Source: Comamonas sp. lk (GTDB lineage: Bacteria > Pseudomonadota > Gammaproteobacteria > Burkholderiales > Burkholderiaceae_C). Taken from it: DNA of 64,000 bases. A program made the translations under genes and the position numbers. How positions within the stretch are numbered: position 1 is the stretch's first letter; each line of letters starts with the position of its first letter. Below, piece after piece: positions 52,989 to 63,463 of the stretch. Under the pieces are notes generated by a model. That model worked only from the letters and a program-made list of their open reading frames with translations, was not told the origin of the DNA and did no database searches. The stretch is from NCBI GenBank assembly GCA_945925985.1, contig CAMELV010000013.1:36492-100491 (forward strand), given 5' to 3'.

Positions 52989-54737
52989 TTAGAAGCTTTC
53001 CCAATCTCCGTCATCAGGGGCTGCTGGTGTCGGTTTCGGGTTGGCGCGCGGGGCCGCGAGCGCAGCGCTTGGGGCGGGCGCCGGTCTCGCCAACACCGGC
53101 CGGCTGGGCGATTTTGGCAACTGAGCTCGGGGCTTGGCGGACGCACCCGAAGTCAGGCTGCGCCCTGGGCTGCTGCCCGAGGTAGGGGTGTGCAGCCTCC
53201 GACCAGCCGGCAGTTTGAACAGTGAAACAGTGGCCACCAGATCGCCCGCCTGCGCCTTGAGGCTGCTGGCCGCAGCCGCCATTTCTTCAACCAGGGCGGC
53301 GTTTTGCTGGGTCGCCTGATCCATCTGCGTAATCGCCTCGCCGACCTGTGCCACGCCGATGCTTTGCTCCTTGCTGGCGGAACTGATCTCGCCCATCAGG
53401 TCGGTCACCCGTTTGATCGCATTCACCACTTCAGTCATGGTAACGCCGGCTCGGTCGACCAGCGCACTGCCCTGCTCGACACGCTGGACGCTGTCGTTGA
53501 TCAAGCCTTTGATCTCTTTGGCGGCTTCAGCCGAACGGCCCGCCAACGAACGGACTTCGCTCGCCACCACGGCAAACCCCCGGCCCTGCTCGCCCGCTCG
53601 TGCGGCCTCAACCGCTGCATTCAAGGCCAGAATATTGGTCTGGAAGGCGATGCCGTCGATCACGCTGATGATGTCGGCAATCTTGCGCGAGGAGTCATTG
53701 ATGCCCTTCATGGTCTCTACCACTTGGCCCACCACCTGCCCCCCCTGCACCGCCACCGTTGAGGCATTCAGAGCGAGTTGGTTGGCCTGACCGGCGCTAT
53801 CGGCGTTTTGTACCACCGTAGCCCCCAGCTGCTCCATGGCAGCCGAGGTTTGCTCCAGCGCACTGGCCTGGCTTTCGGTTCGGGCAGACAGGTCATGGTT
53901 GCCTTGGGCAATTTCCGCACTGGCTGTGGCCACGCTCTCGGACCCCTGGCGCACCGTTGCCACCACCCCGATCAGTCTGTCTTTCATGCCTGCCAACGCC
54001 CTCAGTAACACGGCAATCTCGTCCTCGCCATGGATTTGCGCGTCCACGGTGAGATCGCCCGATGCGACGGCACTGGTCATGGTTGTCGCCTGGCGGATGG
54101 CGCGGGAGATGCCGCGAATCATGAAAAAGCCCAGCAATGCGGCAGCCAGAACACCCAGCGCCACCAACAAGATAGACCAAAGGCGGATCGATTCATACCG
54201 GGTGAATGCGGCATCGTGTTCCAGCTTGGCTTCTTTGAGCTGGATCTGGATCAGCACCGCCATGCTGGCAAAACTGGGCGCATAGACTTGAGGCAGCACT
54301 GAGATGGCGATGCGCTGCGCCTCTTTGAAGTCGCCTGTGTTCAGCGCTGCCAGACCGGGTCGCAGGCCCTCGCTCACGTAGCGGCTGCGCTGGGTCGCAA
54401 ACAGCACCGCGGTTTTTTCTTCTTCAGGCGTCAGCTTGGTGGCCATGTAAGCAGCCCAGACCTTGTTAACAGCTGAAATATTGCCTTCAATGACGGCGAC
54501 ATGTTTGCTGGCAGCCTCGGGCGTGGCTTCAAGTGCAGCAGACGTCAGCTCAGACCCATTGGTCACCATCATGCGCTGGATCTCTGCCAACTGGCCCAAG
54601 GGCACAAGCCGGTCGTCGTAGACGGTTTGCAAGGCTGCGTTGCTGGCGGCGATGCCGTATAAGCCCAGGCCGCCAACACCGATCAGCAACGCCGACATCA
54701 AACCGACCAGCAGCATCAAACGCGTCGAAATTTTCAT
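52989..54737 (-). CDS. Methyl-accepting chemotaxis protein with C-terminal CheR-binding pentapeptide
   Basis: A 582-residue chemoreceptor. The first membrane segment ([20 protein letters not shown]) and a four-helix-bundle sensor of about 150 residues are followed by the second segment ([20 protein letters not shown]), a HAMP domain ([20 protein letters not shown]) and a signalling domain with the hairpin text [20 protein letters not shown] and [19 protein letters not shown] Pro/Ala-rich linker ends in DWESF, matching the xWxxF tether for CheR/CheB. The start at 54737 was chosen at [12 protein letters not shown]; the longer frame is not credible. The ligand is unknown. Confidence 0.93.
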   Translation of the reverse strand: MKISTRLMLLVGLMSALLIGVGGLGLYGIAASNAALQTVYDDRLVPLGQLAEIQRMMVTNGSELTSAALEATPEAASKHVAVIEGNISAVNKVWAAYMATKLTPEEEKTAVLFATQRSRYVSEGLRPGLAALNTGDFKEAQRIAISVLPQVYAPSFASMAVLIQIQLKEAKLEHDAAFTRYESIRLWSILLVALGVLAAALLGFFMIRGISRAIRQATTMTSAVASGDLTVDAQIHGEDEIAVLLRALAGMKDRLIGVVATVRQGSESVATASAEIAQGNHDLSARTESQASALEQTSAAMEQLGATVVQNADSAGQANQLALNASTVAVQGGQVVGQVVETMKGINDSSRKIADIISVIDGIAFQTNILALNAAVEAARAGEQGRGFAVVASEVRSLAGRSAEAAKEIKGLINDSVQRVEQGSALVDRAGVTMTEVVNAIKRVTDLMGEISSASKEQSIGVAQVGEAITQMDQATQQNAALVEEMAAAASSLKAQAGDLVATVSLFKLPAGRRLHTPTSGSSPGRSLTSGASAKPRAQLPKSPSRPVLARPAPAPSAALAAPRANPKPTPAAPDDGDWESF

Positions 54738-54823
54738 GAAGATCACCCGGAAAAATGAAAAAACCTCATGGCGCCTACACACCCAGACACCTCGGAGACC
54801 CATTATCCAGCCATGCCAATGAA

Positions 54824-56053
54824 TCAGGCCATTGTGGCGGTCCCAGGGCTTTGGCGGCCTACCGCCAATGCCGCAGCCACGCTCAACAGCAAGGTGCCAG
54901 CGGCACCCAGCAGGGTTGCCGCGTACCAACCCCGGTCCATGAACAGGCCAAAAACCATGGGCGACAGCGCAAAGCCGACGTCCAGCCCCGAGTACACCAT
55001 GCCATACACCCGCCCGGTGGCCTCGCGCGGCGTCGCCCGCTTGATCATCATGTCCCGCGACGGTCCGCCGATGCCCACCGCCAGACCGGTGGCCGCCAGC
55101 ACCACCATGGTGCCGGTGCCGCCCAGCAGCCCCGTGCTGCACAGGGCCAGGCACAGGGCTGCGACGGTCATGGCGATCGCAACCACCCGGTCACTGTGAG
55201 CGGCGCGCCCAGCGACAAAGCCGCCCGCCAGCATGCCCGCCGCGCCACACAGCATGTAGGCCGTGAGCGTGAGCGTGGCCGCCTCGATGCTGACGCCGTG
55301 CACGGCTTTGAGGATGGAGGCCGAAAAGCTCTGCACCACCGCCAGCGTCATGGTCGACAGCAAAAAGAACCCAAAGCAGAACCACACCACCGGCAGCTTC
55401 ATGAAGGCCAGTTTGTGCTCCTCGGCCATACCAGCCGGGCGTACCACCGCCCGCGTGCTCAGCTTGTCCCGGTGCAGCCAAAGCAGGGCCAAAATAGCCA
55501 GGTACATCAGGGCAGCGGCCAGGTAGGCGGTGCGCCAGTCAGACAGTCGGGTCAGGCCGACCAGGAACAAGGGCGCTGCCGCCCAGCCCAGGTTGCCGGT
55601 CAGGCCGTGGGCGCTGAAAGCATGGCCCAGCCGCGGCGCCGACACCCGCTGGTTCATGATGGTGAAGTCCACCGGGTGAAAAGTGGCATTGCCCAGACCG
55701 GCCAGCGCCGCCACCAACAGCAGCGCCGGGTAACCATTGGCCAGCGAGGCCGCCGCACAGGCCAGCGCCAGAATGGCCTGAGCCGCAAACAACAGGGGCC
55801 GCGCCCCAAGCCGGTCCACCGCAAAGCCAGCAGCGGCCTGACCGATGCCGGAGACGACAAAAAACACCGTCATCAGCAGGCCAACTTGCGAGTAGCTCAA
55901 GGAGAACTCCGCCATAAAAACTGGGAACATCAGCGGCAACAGCAGGTGCGAAAAGTGCGAACTGGCATGGGCCAGCCCCACCAAGCCGACCACAGCCGCG
56001 TCCTGGCGAAAGGGCACGGGCTGCGCCAGGGGCAAAGGGATGGTCTGACTCAT
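54824..56053 (-). CDS. MFS transporter (fosmidomycin-resistance-like)
   Basis: A 409-residue protein with 12 membrane segments. It begins with [20 protein letters not shown], and [20 protein letters not shown] recalls the FSR subfamily of MFS exporters. [20 protein letters not shown] and [20 protein letters not shown] are further landmarks. Its substrate is unknown. The ATG at 56053 overlaps the stop of the upstream thioesterase gene (ATGA), so the two are translationally coupled. Confidence 0.85.
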   Translation of the reverse strand: MSQTIPLPLAQPVPFRQDAAVVGLVGLAHASSHFSHLLLPLMFPVFMAEFSLSYSQVGLLMTVFFVVSGIGQAAAGFAVDRLGARPLLFAAQAILALACAAASLANGYPALLLVAALAGLGNATFHPVDFTIMNQRVSAPRLGHAFSAHGLTGNLGWAAAPLFLVGLTRLSDWRTAYLAAALMYLAILALLWLHRDKLSTRAVVRPAGMAEEHKLAFMKLPVVWFCFGFFLLSTMTLAVVQSFSASILKAVHGVSIEAATLTLTAYMLCGAAGMLAGGFVAGRAAHSDRVVAIAMTVAALCLALCSTGLLGGTGTMVVLAATGLAVGIGGPSRDMMIKRATPREATGRVYGMVYSGLDVGFALSPMVFGLFMDRGWYAATLLGAAGTLLLSVAAALAVGRQSPGTATMA

Positions 56054-56556
56054 GGAGTTTTGAGCCCGAGCGGATCGGTCGACGAACCCTGGGTCAACAG
56101 CGGCCCCATCTTGAAAATGCCACTCATCCTCAGCGCGGGCTCGCCATTGGCCGTGACCAGCCCTTGACCAAACAGCATGTTGCGGGTGGTACGCAGAATA
56201 TCGGCCTGACCCTGTACCCACGCGCCCAGCGGCGCCGGGCTCATGTAGTCAATCTGCAGGCTGATGGTGGGCAAAAAACGACGCTCCAAGGTGGACTGGT
56301 ACATGTTGGCGCAGGGCACCAGCATGTCAGCAAACGTGGCCAGCATGCCGCCATGGCAGATCTTGAGCGGGTTGGTGTGACGCTCCTCCACCCGAAAGCC
56401 CAACAGCACGCGCTCGCCGGTCCAGCGCGCGTACAGGGGCCCGTTGTGCACCAGGAAGCCACCGCCCAGCGAAATGCGCCTAAAGCCGGCCGGAATATCG
56501 TCTGGCAAAGGGACCCCGGAATTGTCAAACGGGTGGAAGGGGTCAGGTTGGCTCAT
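56050..56556 (-). CDS. PaaI-type acyl-CoA thioesterase
   Basis: A 168-residue hotdog-fold protein. HTNPLKICHGGMLATFADML is the typical thioesterase helix region with HGGxxxxxxD, and FLPTISLQIDYMSPAPLGAW is the following strand. It probably hydrolyses a CoA or ACP thioester; the natural substrate is unknown. It is first in a two-gene unit with the MFS exporter. Confidence 0.85.
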   Translation of the reverse strand: MSQPDPFHPFDNSGVPLPDDIPAGFRRISLGGGFLVHNGPLYARWTGERVLLGFRVEERHTNPLKICHGGMLATFADMLVPCANMYQSTLERRFLPTISLQIDYMSPAPLGAWVQGQADILRTTRNMLFGQGLVTANGEPALRMSGIFKMGPLLTQGSSTDPLGLKTP

Positions 56557-56903
56557 GGATAATTTCTATCGGGCTGGGGACCTTGCACTATAAAGACATT
56601 GGTGGCCACTGCGCCCGAGCCAGGCGCCATGTTTGTCCGGGTCGCGACATGAATCCGTGGATGAGTGGACGCACCGGTCAAGGCGGCGCCGGGCAAGGGG
56701 CTAACTTAGGCTTTGGTACGCCGGTCAAGGCGGCGCCGGGCTGAGAGGCTCCGCGGCTGTCCTTCGTCATCCCCGACCTGATCGGGGATCTATGACTTCC
56801 TGGATTCCCGTACCCGGGAATGACGGGCTAGAGGGGCATTCGGATGTTCAGCCTCGCCAGCCCCGCCCAACGCCAACGCCAACGAAAAAGCCATAGCAAC
56901 AAC
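56557..56903. repeat. Intergenic region with direct repeats and a GTCATTCCCG-family element
   Basis: A 21-bp direct repeat, CCGGTCAAGGCGGCGCCGGG followed by C, occurs at 56674-56694 and 56721-56741. From about 56767 the family hairpins CGTCATCCCCGACCTGATCG with GGGGATC, and TGGATTCCCGTACCCGGGAA with TGACGG follow. No gene is supported here. The tail beyond 56840 probably contains the end of the hut transcript, though no clear terminator was seen. Confidence 0.7.
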
Positions 56904-58304
56904 TCAGCCCCACAACTCTCCCATCGTCCTGGCAAAGTCCTGCGCCAGACGCTGTCGCAGCCCGGGCTCAGCGCCAGGGTGGCTCAGCTCGCCGCCATCT
57001 AGGCGCAATTGGCCACCCTGATACACCTGGGCCGGCGCTGTGTGCGGGCTGGAAAACACCAGGGCGTCCAGCGTCTGGGCGCCGGGCACGCCCAGCAAGG
57101 CGGGCGACTGGGCGTCCAGGACCACGAAGTCGGCGCGGTGCCCCAACGAGATTGACCCCAGCGGAAGACCACTGGCAGCCCGCCCGCCGGCCAGCGCGCC
57201 ATTGAACAGCGCTGACGCCGAGCTACCACCGGGCTGGGCCGCCACATTGCGCCGGCGCAGTGTCAGCCGCTGCGAATACTCCAACAGACACAGCTCTTGC
57301 GGCCAGTTGCGGTTGACATGGCTGTCAGAACCGATCGACCAGTTGCCACCGGCGGCGGCATAGGCCGGGTAATCGAACACGCCGTCGCCCAGGTTGGCCT
57401 CGGTGCTGGGGCAGATCACAATGGCCGCGCCGCGCTGGGCTACCGCTTGCAACTCCGACGGGCTGGCGTGGGTGGCGTGCACCAGGTTCCACTGGGCGTT
57501 GACCGGCAGGTTATTGAGCAGCCATTCGATCGGGCGCTGCCCGGTGTGGGCCAGGCAGTCTTGCACCTCCTGGGTCTGTTCGGCGATGTGGATATGCACC
57601 GGCAGTTGCTGCGCGCCGGCCCAAGCCGCCAACTCGGTCATGGCTGGCAAGCCGGCTGCGCGCAGGGAGTGGATAGCCAAGCCCAGGTTGACGCCGGGCA
57701 GATCTCTGCAAGCGGCTTGCACCTCGCCGACCAGCCGCACCAAGCTGTCAGGCGAGGATGCAAAACGCCGCTGGTCTTCGCGCAGGCCAGTCGCGCCAAA
57801 GCCCGAGCGCATGTACAGGGTGGGCAGCAGGGTCAGGCCCATGCCAACCCGCTCGGCCGCGCGTACCAGTGCCAATGACATATCCAGCGGATCGCCGCCA
57901 GCGGCGTCTGCAGGCTGGTGCAGGTAATGAAATTCACAAACCTGGGTGTAGCCGCCCGCCAGCAACTCGGCATACAGCCAGGCCGCGATGTGCTCCATTT
58001 GGCTCGGCGTGATGCGCCGGGCAGCCGAGTACATGCGGTCGCGCCAACTCCAGAAGTCATCGCTGCTGCCAGCCGCGCCGGCACGCTCAGTCAGACCGGC
58101 AATGGCGCGCTGAAAGGCATGGCTGTGGGCGTTGACAAGGCCAGGCAGCACCGGGCCGGCCAGACGCGTCGCCCCTTGCGTTTGAGCGACCGAGGCATTG
58201 GCCTGCAGGCCCGACCAGCAGCCATCCGCACCCACCGACAGCAGCACGTCACGTGCCCAACCGCCGCCCAGCCAGGCCTGCGCTGCGTAGAAGCGCTCAA
58301 CCAT
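56904..58304 (-). CDS. hutF: Formimidoylglutamate deiminase
   Basis: A 466-residue amidohydrolase that removes ammonia from N-formimino-L-glutamate, giving N-formyl-L-glutamate in the Pseudomonas-type histidine route. The metal site includes PGLVNAHSHAFQRAIAGL (HxH), with HIHIAEQTQEVQDC, HATHASPSELQAVA and IGSDSHVNRNWPQEL further on. The start is the ATG at 58304, overlapping the hutG stop. The presence of hutF with hutG defines the five-step pathway in which formate is released. It is last in hutC-D-I-G-F. Confidence 0.95.
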   Translation of the reverse strand: MVERFYAAQAWLGGGWARDVLLSVGADGCWSGLQANASVAQTQGATRLAGPVLPGLVNAHSHAFQRAIAGLTERAGAAGSSDDFWSWRDRMYSAARRITPSQMEHIAAWLYAELLAGGYTQVCEFHYLHQPADAAGGDPLDMSLALVRAAERVGMGLTLLPTLYMRSGFGATGLREDQRRFASSPDSLVRLVGEVQAACRDLPGVNLGLAIHSLRAAGLPAMTELAAWAGAQQLPVHIHIAEQTQEVQDCLAHTGQRPIEWLLNNLPVNAQWNLVHATHASPSELQAVAQRGAAIVICPSTEANLGDGVFDYPAYAAAGGNWSIGSDSHVNRNWPQELCLLEYSQRLTLRRRNVAAQPGGSSASALFNGALAGGRAASGLPLGSISLGHRADFVVLDAQSPALLGVPGAQTLDALVFSSPHTAPAQVYQGGQLRLDGGELSHPGAEPGLRQRLAQDFARTMGELWG

Positions 58305-59094
58305 ACAACTTGGCGCAGCTGTGCAGCGCAGTGTCCAGCAGGGTGCGCAGGAGTGGCCGGATTGCGGCGGCCCGCTCAGCATCGAAGGCGTAGGGGCTGT
58401 GCTCCTGCATGTACAGGTCTTGGCACATCTCCAACTGCACGGCGTGCACGCCTTGTGCTGGGGCCCCATAGCGGCGGGTGATGTAGCCGCCCTTGAAGCG
58501 GCCATTGAGCACGTGGCTGACCGTCTGCTGACCGGCACAGGCCTGCACCAGGGCGTCCGCAATCGTGACGTCGGCGCTGGCGCCATTCGCCGTGCCCAGG
58601 TTGAGGCCGGGTAGCCGGCCCTCAAACAGCCAGGGAATCTGTGAGCGGATGCTGTGGGCGTCCCACAGCAGCGCATAGCCATGCACGGTCTGCAGGCGCT
58701 GCAACTCGGTGGCCAGGGCCTGGTGGTAGGGCTGCCAATAGACCTCGCGGCGGCGCAGGCGCTCGACCGCGTCGGGCTCGGCACCAGGCTGGTACAGCGG
58801 GTCGCCATTGAAAAACCGGGTCGGACACAACTCGGTGTTGGAGGCACCCGGGTACATGGGCGCATCATCAGGCGGGCGGTTCAGGTCGATCACGTAGCGC
58901 GAGACTTGCGGCATCAGCACGCTGGCGCCCATCTTGGCCACAAAGTCGTAAAGCCGGTCCAGGTGCCAGTCGGTGTCTTCGGTGGCCAGGGCACGGGGCA
59001 TATAGCTGCCCTGGAGTTCGGCCGGGATCTCGGTGCCAAGGTGCGGCATGCTGACCAGCAGCGGCACCTGGCCCTGGTGAAGGGTAAAGCTCAC
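58297..59094 (-). CDS. hutG: N-formylglutamate deformylase
   Basis: A 265-residue enzyme that yields glutamate and formate, the final histidine-degradation step. The segments [59 protein letters not shown] and [20 protein letters not shown] are conserved in the family. The start is GTG at 59092-59094 in the hutI stop (GTGA); the reading frame upstream of it is inside hutI. It overlaps hutF by 8 bases. Confidence 0.94.
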   Translation of the reverse strand: MSFTLHQGQVPLLVSMPHLGTEIPAELQGSYMPRALATEDTDWHLDRLYDFVAKMGASVLMPQVSRYVIDLNRPPDDAPMYPGASNTELCPTRFFNGDPLYQPGAEPDAVERLRRREVYWQPYHQALATELQRLQTVHGYALLWDAHSIRSQIPWLFEGRLPGLNLGTANGASADVTIADALVQACAGQQTVSHVLNGRFKGGYITRRYGAPAQGVHAVQLEMCQDLYMQEHSPYAFDAERAAAIRPLLRTLLDTALHSCAKLYG

Positions 59095-60305
59095 AGGGGT
59101 TTCCCTCCAAAAATCGTTTGGCGGTGCGGGTTGGCGCCGATGGCGTAGCTGAGTTCGGCCGGGTGGCGCACGTCCCACATCACCAGGTCGGCACGCTTGC
59201 CCGGTGCAATCACACCCCGGTCAGTGAGGCCCAGGGCACGTGCGGCGTGGCGGGTGACGCCGGCCAGGGCCTCCTCGGGCGTCATCCGGAACAGGGTGCA
59301 TGCCATGTTGAGCATCAGCAGCAGCGAGGTGCAAGGTGAGCTGCCCGGGTTGCAGTCGGTGGCAATCGCCATTGGGACGCCGTGCTGGCGCAGCAGCGCC
59401 AGCGGCGGCAGCCGGGTCTCTCGCAAAAAATAAAAGGCCCCCGGCAGCAGCACCGCCACCGTACCGGCGGCCGCCATGGCGGCTGCGCCCTCCTCCGACA
59501 ACCACTCGAGGTGGTCGCAACTGAGCGCCTGAAAGCCAGCGGCCAGCGCCGCGCCGCCGCTGTCTGAAAGCTGCTCGGCATGCAGCTTCACCGGCAGGCC
59601 CAGCGCCTGCGCCGCAGCAAAAACGCGCTCCGTTTGCGCCGGGCTGAAACCGATGCCCTCACAAAACGCGTCCACCGCATCGACCAGGCCCTCGGCGTGC
59701 AGTTGCGGCAGCATCGCCAGCACGGCAGCCACGTAGTCGTCGCTGCGCCCGGCAAACTCGGGCGGTACCGCATGCGCACCCAAAAACGTGGTGCAGACCG
59801 ACACCGGCAACTCGCGCCCCAAGGCACGCGCCACCTCCAGCATGCGGCGCTCACTCTCCAGCGCCAGGCCGTAGCCGGATTTGATCTCGACCGTGGTCAC
59901 GCCTTGCGCCACCAGTGCCTGCAAGCGCACCCGGCTCTGTGCCTGCAGGGCCTGGGCACTGGCGGCGCGGGTGGCTCGCACGGTGGAGGCAATGCCACCG
60001 CCGCTCCGGGCAATTTCCTCATAGGTGGCGCCGTTCAGGCGCAGCTCAAACTCGCGCGCTCGGTCTCCGGCATACACCAAGTGGGTATGGCAGTCAATCA
60101 TGCCGGGCGTGATCAGAGCGCCACCGGCCTCGTGCTGATGCTGGCAGCGCGCACGAATTTCGGTCGGCAATTCGGACCGGGGGCCGACCCACAGCACGCA
60201 TTCGCCGTCCAGCACCAGAGCGGCATCGTCGATCAAGCCATAGGGCCGGTCAGTGCCGGGCTGCAGCGTGGCTACCGTGCAGTCGGTCCAGAGTTGTGTT
60301 GTCAT
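59091..60305 (-). CDS. hutI: Imidazolonepropionase
   Basis: A 404-residue amidohydrolase that opens the imidazolone ring to N-formimino-L-glutamate. Metal ligands are in [38 protein letters not shown], and [16 protein letters not shown]. The substrate region [19 protein letters not shown] is typical. The ATG at 60305 overlaps the hutD stop; a longer frame is not needed. Its order in the operon fits the pathway. Confidence 0.96.
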   Translation of the reverse strand: MTTQLWTDCTVATLQPGTDRPYGLIDDAALVLDGECVLWVGPRSELPTEIRARCQHQHEAGGALITPGMIDCHTHLVYAGDRAREFELRLNGATYEEIARSGGGIASTVRATRAASAQALQAQSRVRLQALVAQGVTTVEIKSGYGLALESERRMLEVARALGRELPVSVCTTFLGAHAVPPEFAGRSDDYVAAVLAMLPQLHAEGLVDAVDAFCEGIGFSPAQTERVFAAAQALGLPVKLHAEQLSDSGGAALAAGFQALSCDHLEWLSEEGAAAMAAAGTVAVLLPGAFYFLRETRLPPLALLRQHGVPMAIATDCNPGSSPCTSLLLMLNMACTLFRMTPEEALAGVTRHAARALGLTDRGVIAPGKRADLVMWDVRHPAELSYAIGANPHRQTIFGGKPL

Positions 60306-60862
60306 AAGGGAACCTCCATCCACAGGGCCTCAGCGGCAGACAGGCCAATTTCAACGCCCGCCGGCACCCGCTGCCAGGCCAGGCAGCCGGCGGGTAGCGC
60401 AGTTATTTTTGAGCCAAATCGGGCCTCAGCCCCCGTCGTTATTGAATACATTGCTATCAATTTTGATTTGTCGAGCGTTGTGGACCAATGGCCTGCGACT
60501 CGCCGCATCAGCGCCGGGCCCAATGGCTGGCGCACCATCAGGTTGAAATCACGGGTCGGCCCGCCCAGCAACTGGCAATCTACGGGAACGGCGCCGTCAA
60601 AGGCAAAGGGCGCACTGTGGCGGTCCAGCTCAAACCACTGCCCGTTCAGTCCCAGGCGGACACCGGCACCACCCAGCACCGCAAACCAGCGCTGCACGCC
60701 CTCAAAGCGCGAAAACGGGCCGTCTTGCGTCACCTCGGCCACCGACAGCCGGCAAGTCCAGTCTGCCGCCGCGGGCCAAGCCAACAACTCGCGTGTGACA
60801 CCACCGCCATTGCGCCAGGGGCTGGCAGGCACATCGTCCAGGCGTATCAGCTGCCAGTTCAT
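60302..60862 (-). CDS. hutD: HutD family protein
   Basis: A 186-residue cupin-like protein of the HutD family, often found in hut operons, proposed to buffer the level of histidine breakdown products; the mechanism is unclear. The start [20 protein letters not shown], then [11 protein letters not shown] and [21 protein letters not shown] text (as [17 protein letters not shown]) are typical. Residues about 131-153 ([20 protein letters not shown]) are encoded by a dispersed repeat. The family usually ends its fold with a short loop there, so the insertion lengthens it. It overlaps hutC and hutI by four bases each. Confidence 0.88.
   Translation of the reverse strand: MNWQLIRLDDVPASPWRNGGGVTRELLAWPAAADWTCRLSVAEVTQDGPFSRFEGVQRWFAVLGGAGVRLGLNGQWFELDRHSAPFAFDGAVPVDCQLLGGPTRDFNLMVRQPLGPALMRRVAGHWSTTLDKSKLIAMYSITTGAEARFGSKITALPAGCLAWQRVPAGVEIGLSAAEALWMEVPL
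60403..60470. repeat. Embedded repeat inside hutD
   Basis: TTATTTTTGAGCCAAATCGG, then GCCTCAGCCCCCGTCG, then TTGCTATCAATTTTGATTTG. The GAGCCAAATCGGGCCTC block pairs with the reverse of AGGCCGATTTGG at 42852, and GCTATCAATTTTGAT matches the terminal block of other copies. The frame is open across it. Confidence 0.65.
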
Positions 60863-61572
60863 AGTTGAAACTTTCCGTTAAAGCTGTAGCGCAGCCCGGG
60901 GTAGACCAAGCGCGCCAGGCTGGCCACATGCGGGCCGCTGACGGTACGGCGTGTCATCACCAGACAAGGCACGCTGGGCGCAATCGCCAGGCACGCCGCC
61001 TCTTGCACGCTAGGCAGACTGGCCTCGATCGAGTAGCTGGCCTCGGTCAGCGGCGCGTGCTCCAGCAGGTAGCGGGTCGGGGTGGTCAGGGCAAAGTCCA
61101 CGCCCAGGTAGTCGGGCGCGGCGGCGGGGTTGACATGCCGGTCTTCATACTGGATCGGCAACCCGTCCTCGCAGTGCACCAGCACCGAGTGAAACAAGCG
61201 AGCGCCCCGGCGCAGGCGAAACACCTCGGCCAAGGCCGCGCTGGCACGCACCGCCGCCATATGCTGCAGCCGAGTGCTGTGCACATGGCCCCGGGCAAGC
61301 ACTTCGTCATGGATGTCGCGCAGCGCCAGCGTGCTGGAGATGCGGTGCAACTGCGCCACCACCGTGCCAGACCCCTGGGTGCGCGTGACCAGCCCCTCCA
61401 CCACCAGCTCGCGAAGAGCCCGGTTAACCGTCATGCGGCTGATGCCAAACTGCTGCTGCAAGGCGGCCTCGCTCGGCACGGCCGCACCGGGCCGCCAGAC
61501 GCCTTGGTTGACCTGTGCCTTGATGAACGCCTTGACACGCTCGTAGGCTGGCACGACGGCATCTTCAGCCAT
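60859..61572 (-). CDS. hutC: Histidine utilisation repressor, GntR/HutC family
   Basis: A 237-residue repressor. An N-terminal winged helix-turn-helix (GAAVPSEAALQQQFGISRMT, VNRALRELVVEGLVTRTQGS) and a C-terminal UTRA-type ligand domain (HSTRLQHMAAVRASAALAEV, and FRLRRGARLFHSVLVHCEDG) are seen. HutC binds urocanate as inducer. It starts on the minus strand and faces the hutU promoter across 184 bases, with the palindrome at 61704-61719 as its likely operator. It is the first gene of hutC-D-I-G-F. Confidence 0.94.
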   Translation of the reverse strand: MAEDAVVPAYERVKAFIKAQVNQGVWRPGAAVPSEAALQQQFGISRMTVNRALRELVVEGLVTRTQGSGTVVAQLHRISSTLALRDIHDEVLARGHVHSTRLQHMAAVRASAALAEVFRLRRGARLFHSVLVHCEDGLPIQYEDRHVNPAAAPDYLGVDFALTTPTRYLLEHAPLTEASYSIEASLPSVQEAACLAIAPSVPCLVMTRRTVSGPHVASLARLVYPGLRYSFNGKFQL

Positions 61573-61696
61573 GGCAGGGGACGTGGCGGTGCCAGCAGGC
61601 AGTTTGGTCGGTGGTCAGCGGGTTCATGGTGGCAGTGCGCTTGATCTGTCGATTGTGCAGAAAATGCCCCTGTTACGCCCCCGGGTTTCCCCGAGA

Positions 61697-61724
61697 TGGC
61701 ACTAGTTGTATAGACAACTACAAT
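61697..61724 (+). promoter_or_regulatory. hutU promoter
   Basis: A -35-like TGGCAC at 61697-61702 and a -10-like TACAAT at 61719-61724 are separated by 16 bases, with 32 bases to the hutU ATG. The palindrome overlaps the spacer and the first base of the -10, so repressor binding would block RNA polymerase. Confidence 0.6.
61704..61719. promoter_or_regulatory. HutC operator palindrome
   Basis: AGTTGTATAGACAACT has perfect 6-bp arms around ATAG. HutC sites in other bacteria follow the TTGTATATACAA type, so this is the probable operator. It can control hutU-hutH and, from the same intergenic region, hutC itself. Confidence 0.75.
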
Positions 61725-61756
61725 GTACCACCACCCCACCCGAACGGAGCCCCTCC

Positions 61757-63463
61757 ATGTCCGATTTGTCGCAAACCCCCTTCTTTGACAGCCAGGCGCG
61801 CCCCGTGCGCTCGCCGCGCGGCACCACCCTCAGCTGCGCCAACTGGCAGATCGAAGCCGCCTACCGCATGATCCAGAACAACCTCGACCCCGAGGTAGCC
61901 GAAAACCCGGACCAGCTGGTGGTCTACGGCGGCATCGGCAAGGCCGCGCGCAACTGGCCCTGCTTTGACGCCATCCTCGACAGCCTGCGCAAGCTGCAAC
62001 CCGACGAGACCCTGCTGATCCAATCGGGCAAGCCGGTCGGCGTGTTCCGCACCCACACCGGCGCGCCGCGCGTGTTGCTGGCCAACTCCAACCTGGTGCC
62101 GAAGTGGGCCAACTGGGAACACTTCAACCAGCTCGACCGCGCTGGCCTGATGATGTACGGCCAGATGACCGCCGGCAGCTGGATCTACATCGGCACGCAG
62201 GGCATCGTGCAGGGCACTTACGAAACCTTTGTCGAGGCCGGTCGCCAGCACTACAACGGCAGCCTGGTCGGGCGCTGGGTCCTGACCGCCGGCCTGGGCG
62301 GCATGGGCGGCGCGCAGCCGCTGGCCGCCAGCTTTGCCGGCGCCAGCTCGCTCAATATCGAATGCCAGCAAAGCAGCATTGACTTCCGGCTGCGCACCCG
62401 CTACCTCGACAAGCAGGCCGCCAACCTGGACGAAGCACTGGCGCTGGTTGCGCACCATACGGCAGCCGGCGAGGCCGTGTCGATTGGCCTGTGTGGTAAC
62501 GCGGCCGAGCTGCTGCCCGAGCTCGTGCGGCGCGCCAAGGCCGGCGGCCCACGTCCCGACATCGTGACCGACCAGACCTCAGCGCACGACATCATCAACG
62601 GCTACCTGCCAGCCGGCTGGAGCGTGGCGCGCTGGCTGGCTGCGCGCAAAGACCCGGCTCAGCACGCCGAGCTGACGCAGGCTGCGGGCGAATCCTGCGT
62701 CACCCATGTGCGCGCCATGCTCGACTTTCACGCCATGGGCATCCCGACCGTCGACTATGGCAACAACCTGCGCCAGGTGGCGAAAGATTTTGGCGTGGCC
62801 AACGCCTTTGATTACCCCGGCTTTGTTCCGGCCTATGTGCGTCCGCTGTTCTGCCGCGGCGTGGGACCGTTCCGCTGGGTGGCGCTCAGCGGTGACCCGG
62901 AGGACATCCGCAAGACCGACGCCAAGATGAAGGAACTGTTCCCCGACAACACGCACCTGCACCGCTGGCTGGACATGGCGGGTGAGCGCATCAGCTTCCA
63001 GGGCCTGCCCGCACGCATCTGCTGGATCGGGCTGGGCGAGCGCCACCTGGCCGGCCTGGCCTTCAACGCCATGGTCCGCAGCGGCGAGCTCAAGGCACCC
63101 GTCGTGATCGGGCGCGACCACCTTGACAGCGGCTCGGTCGCCTCACCCAACCGTGAGACCGAGGCCATGAAAGACGGCAGCGACGCGGTCAGCGACTGGC
63201 CGCTGCTCAACGCCCTGCTTAACACGGCCAGCGGCGCCACCTGGGTCAGCCTGCACCACGGCGGCGGCGTCGGCATGGGTTACTCGCAGCACTCGGGCGT
63301 GGTGATTGTTTGTGACGGCACCTCCGAGGCCGACGAGAAGCTGGCCCGCGTGCTGTTCAATGACCCGGCCACCGGCGTCATGCGCCACGCCGACGCGGGC
63401 TACGAGGTGGCAAAAGCCAGCGCCCGCGCCAACGGCCTGAACCTGCCGATGGTGGGCACATGA
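61757..63463 (+). CDS. hutU: Urocanate hydratase
   Basis: A 568-residue NAD-dependent enzyme that hydrates urocanate to imidazolonepropionate. The NAD-site and active-site regions [34 protein letters not shown], and [20 protein letters not shown] are present, and the segment [20 protein letters not shown] text appears as [16 protein letters not shown]. The conserved late Cys-Gly region is intact in [19 protein letters not shown]. The ATG at 61757 follows GAACGGAG. hutH overlaps its stop by four bases (ATGA). Confidence 0.97.
   Translation: MSDLSQTPFFDSQARPVRSPRGTTLSCANWQIEAAYRMIQNNLDPEVAENPDQLVVYGGIGKAARNWPCFDAILDSLRKLQPDETLLIQSGKPVGVFRTHTGAPRVLLANSNLVPKWANWEHFNQLDRAGLMMYGQMTAGSWIYIGTQGIVQGTYETFVEAGRQHYNGSLVGRWVLTAGLGGMGGAQPLAASFAGASSLNIECQQSSIDFRLRTRYLDKQAANLDEALALVAHHTAAGEAVSIGLCGNAAELLPELVRRAKAGGPRPDIVTDQTSAHDIINGYLPAGWSVARWLAARKDPAQHAELTQAAGESCVTHVRAMLDFHAMGIPTVDYGNNLRQVAKDFGVANAFDYPGFVPAYVRPLFCRGVGPFRWVALSGDPEDIRKTDAKMKELFPDNTHLHRWLDMAGERISFQGLPARICWIGLGERHLAGLAFNAMVRSGELKAPVVIGRDHLDSGSVASPNRETEAMKDGSDAVSDWPLLNALLNTASGATWVSLHHGGGVGMGYSQHSGVVIVCDGTSEADEKLARVLFNDPATGVMRHADAGYEVAKASARANGLNLPMVGT

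Noticed and set aside
61697..61710. Sigma-54 promoter ahead of hutU (TGGCAC ... TTGTA)
   Set aside because: The GG to G(C) spacing is 10 rather than 12 bases and the GC doublet is absent; a sigma-70-type promoter fits better.
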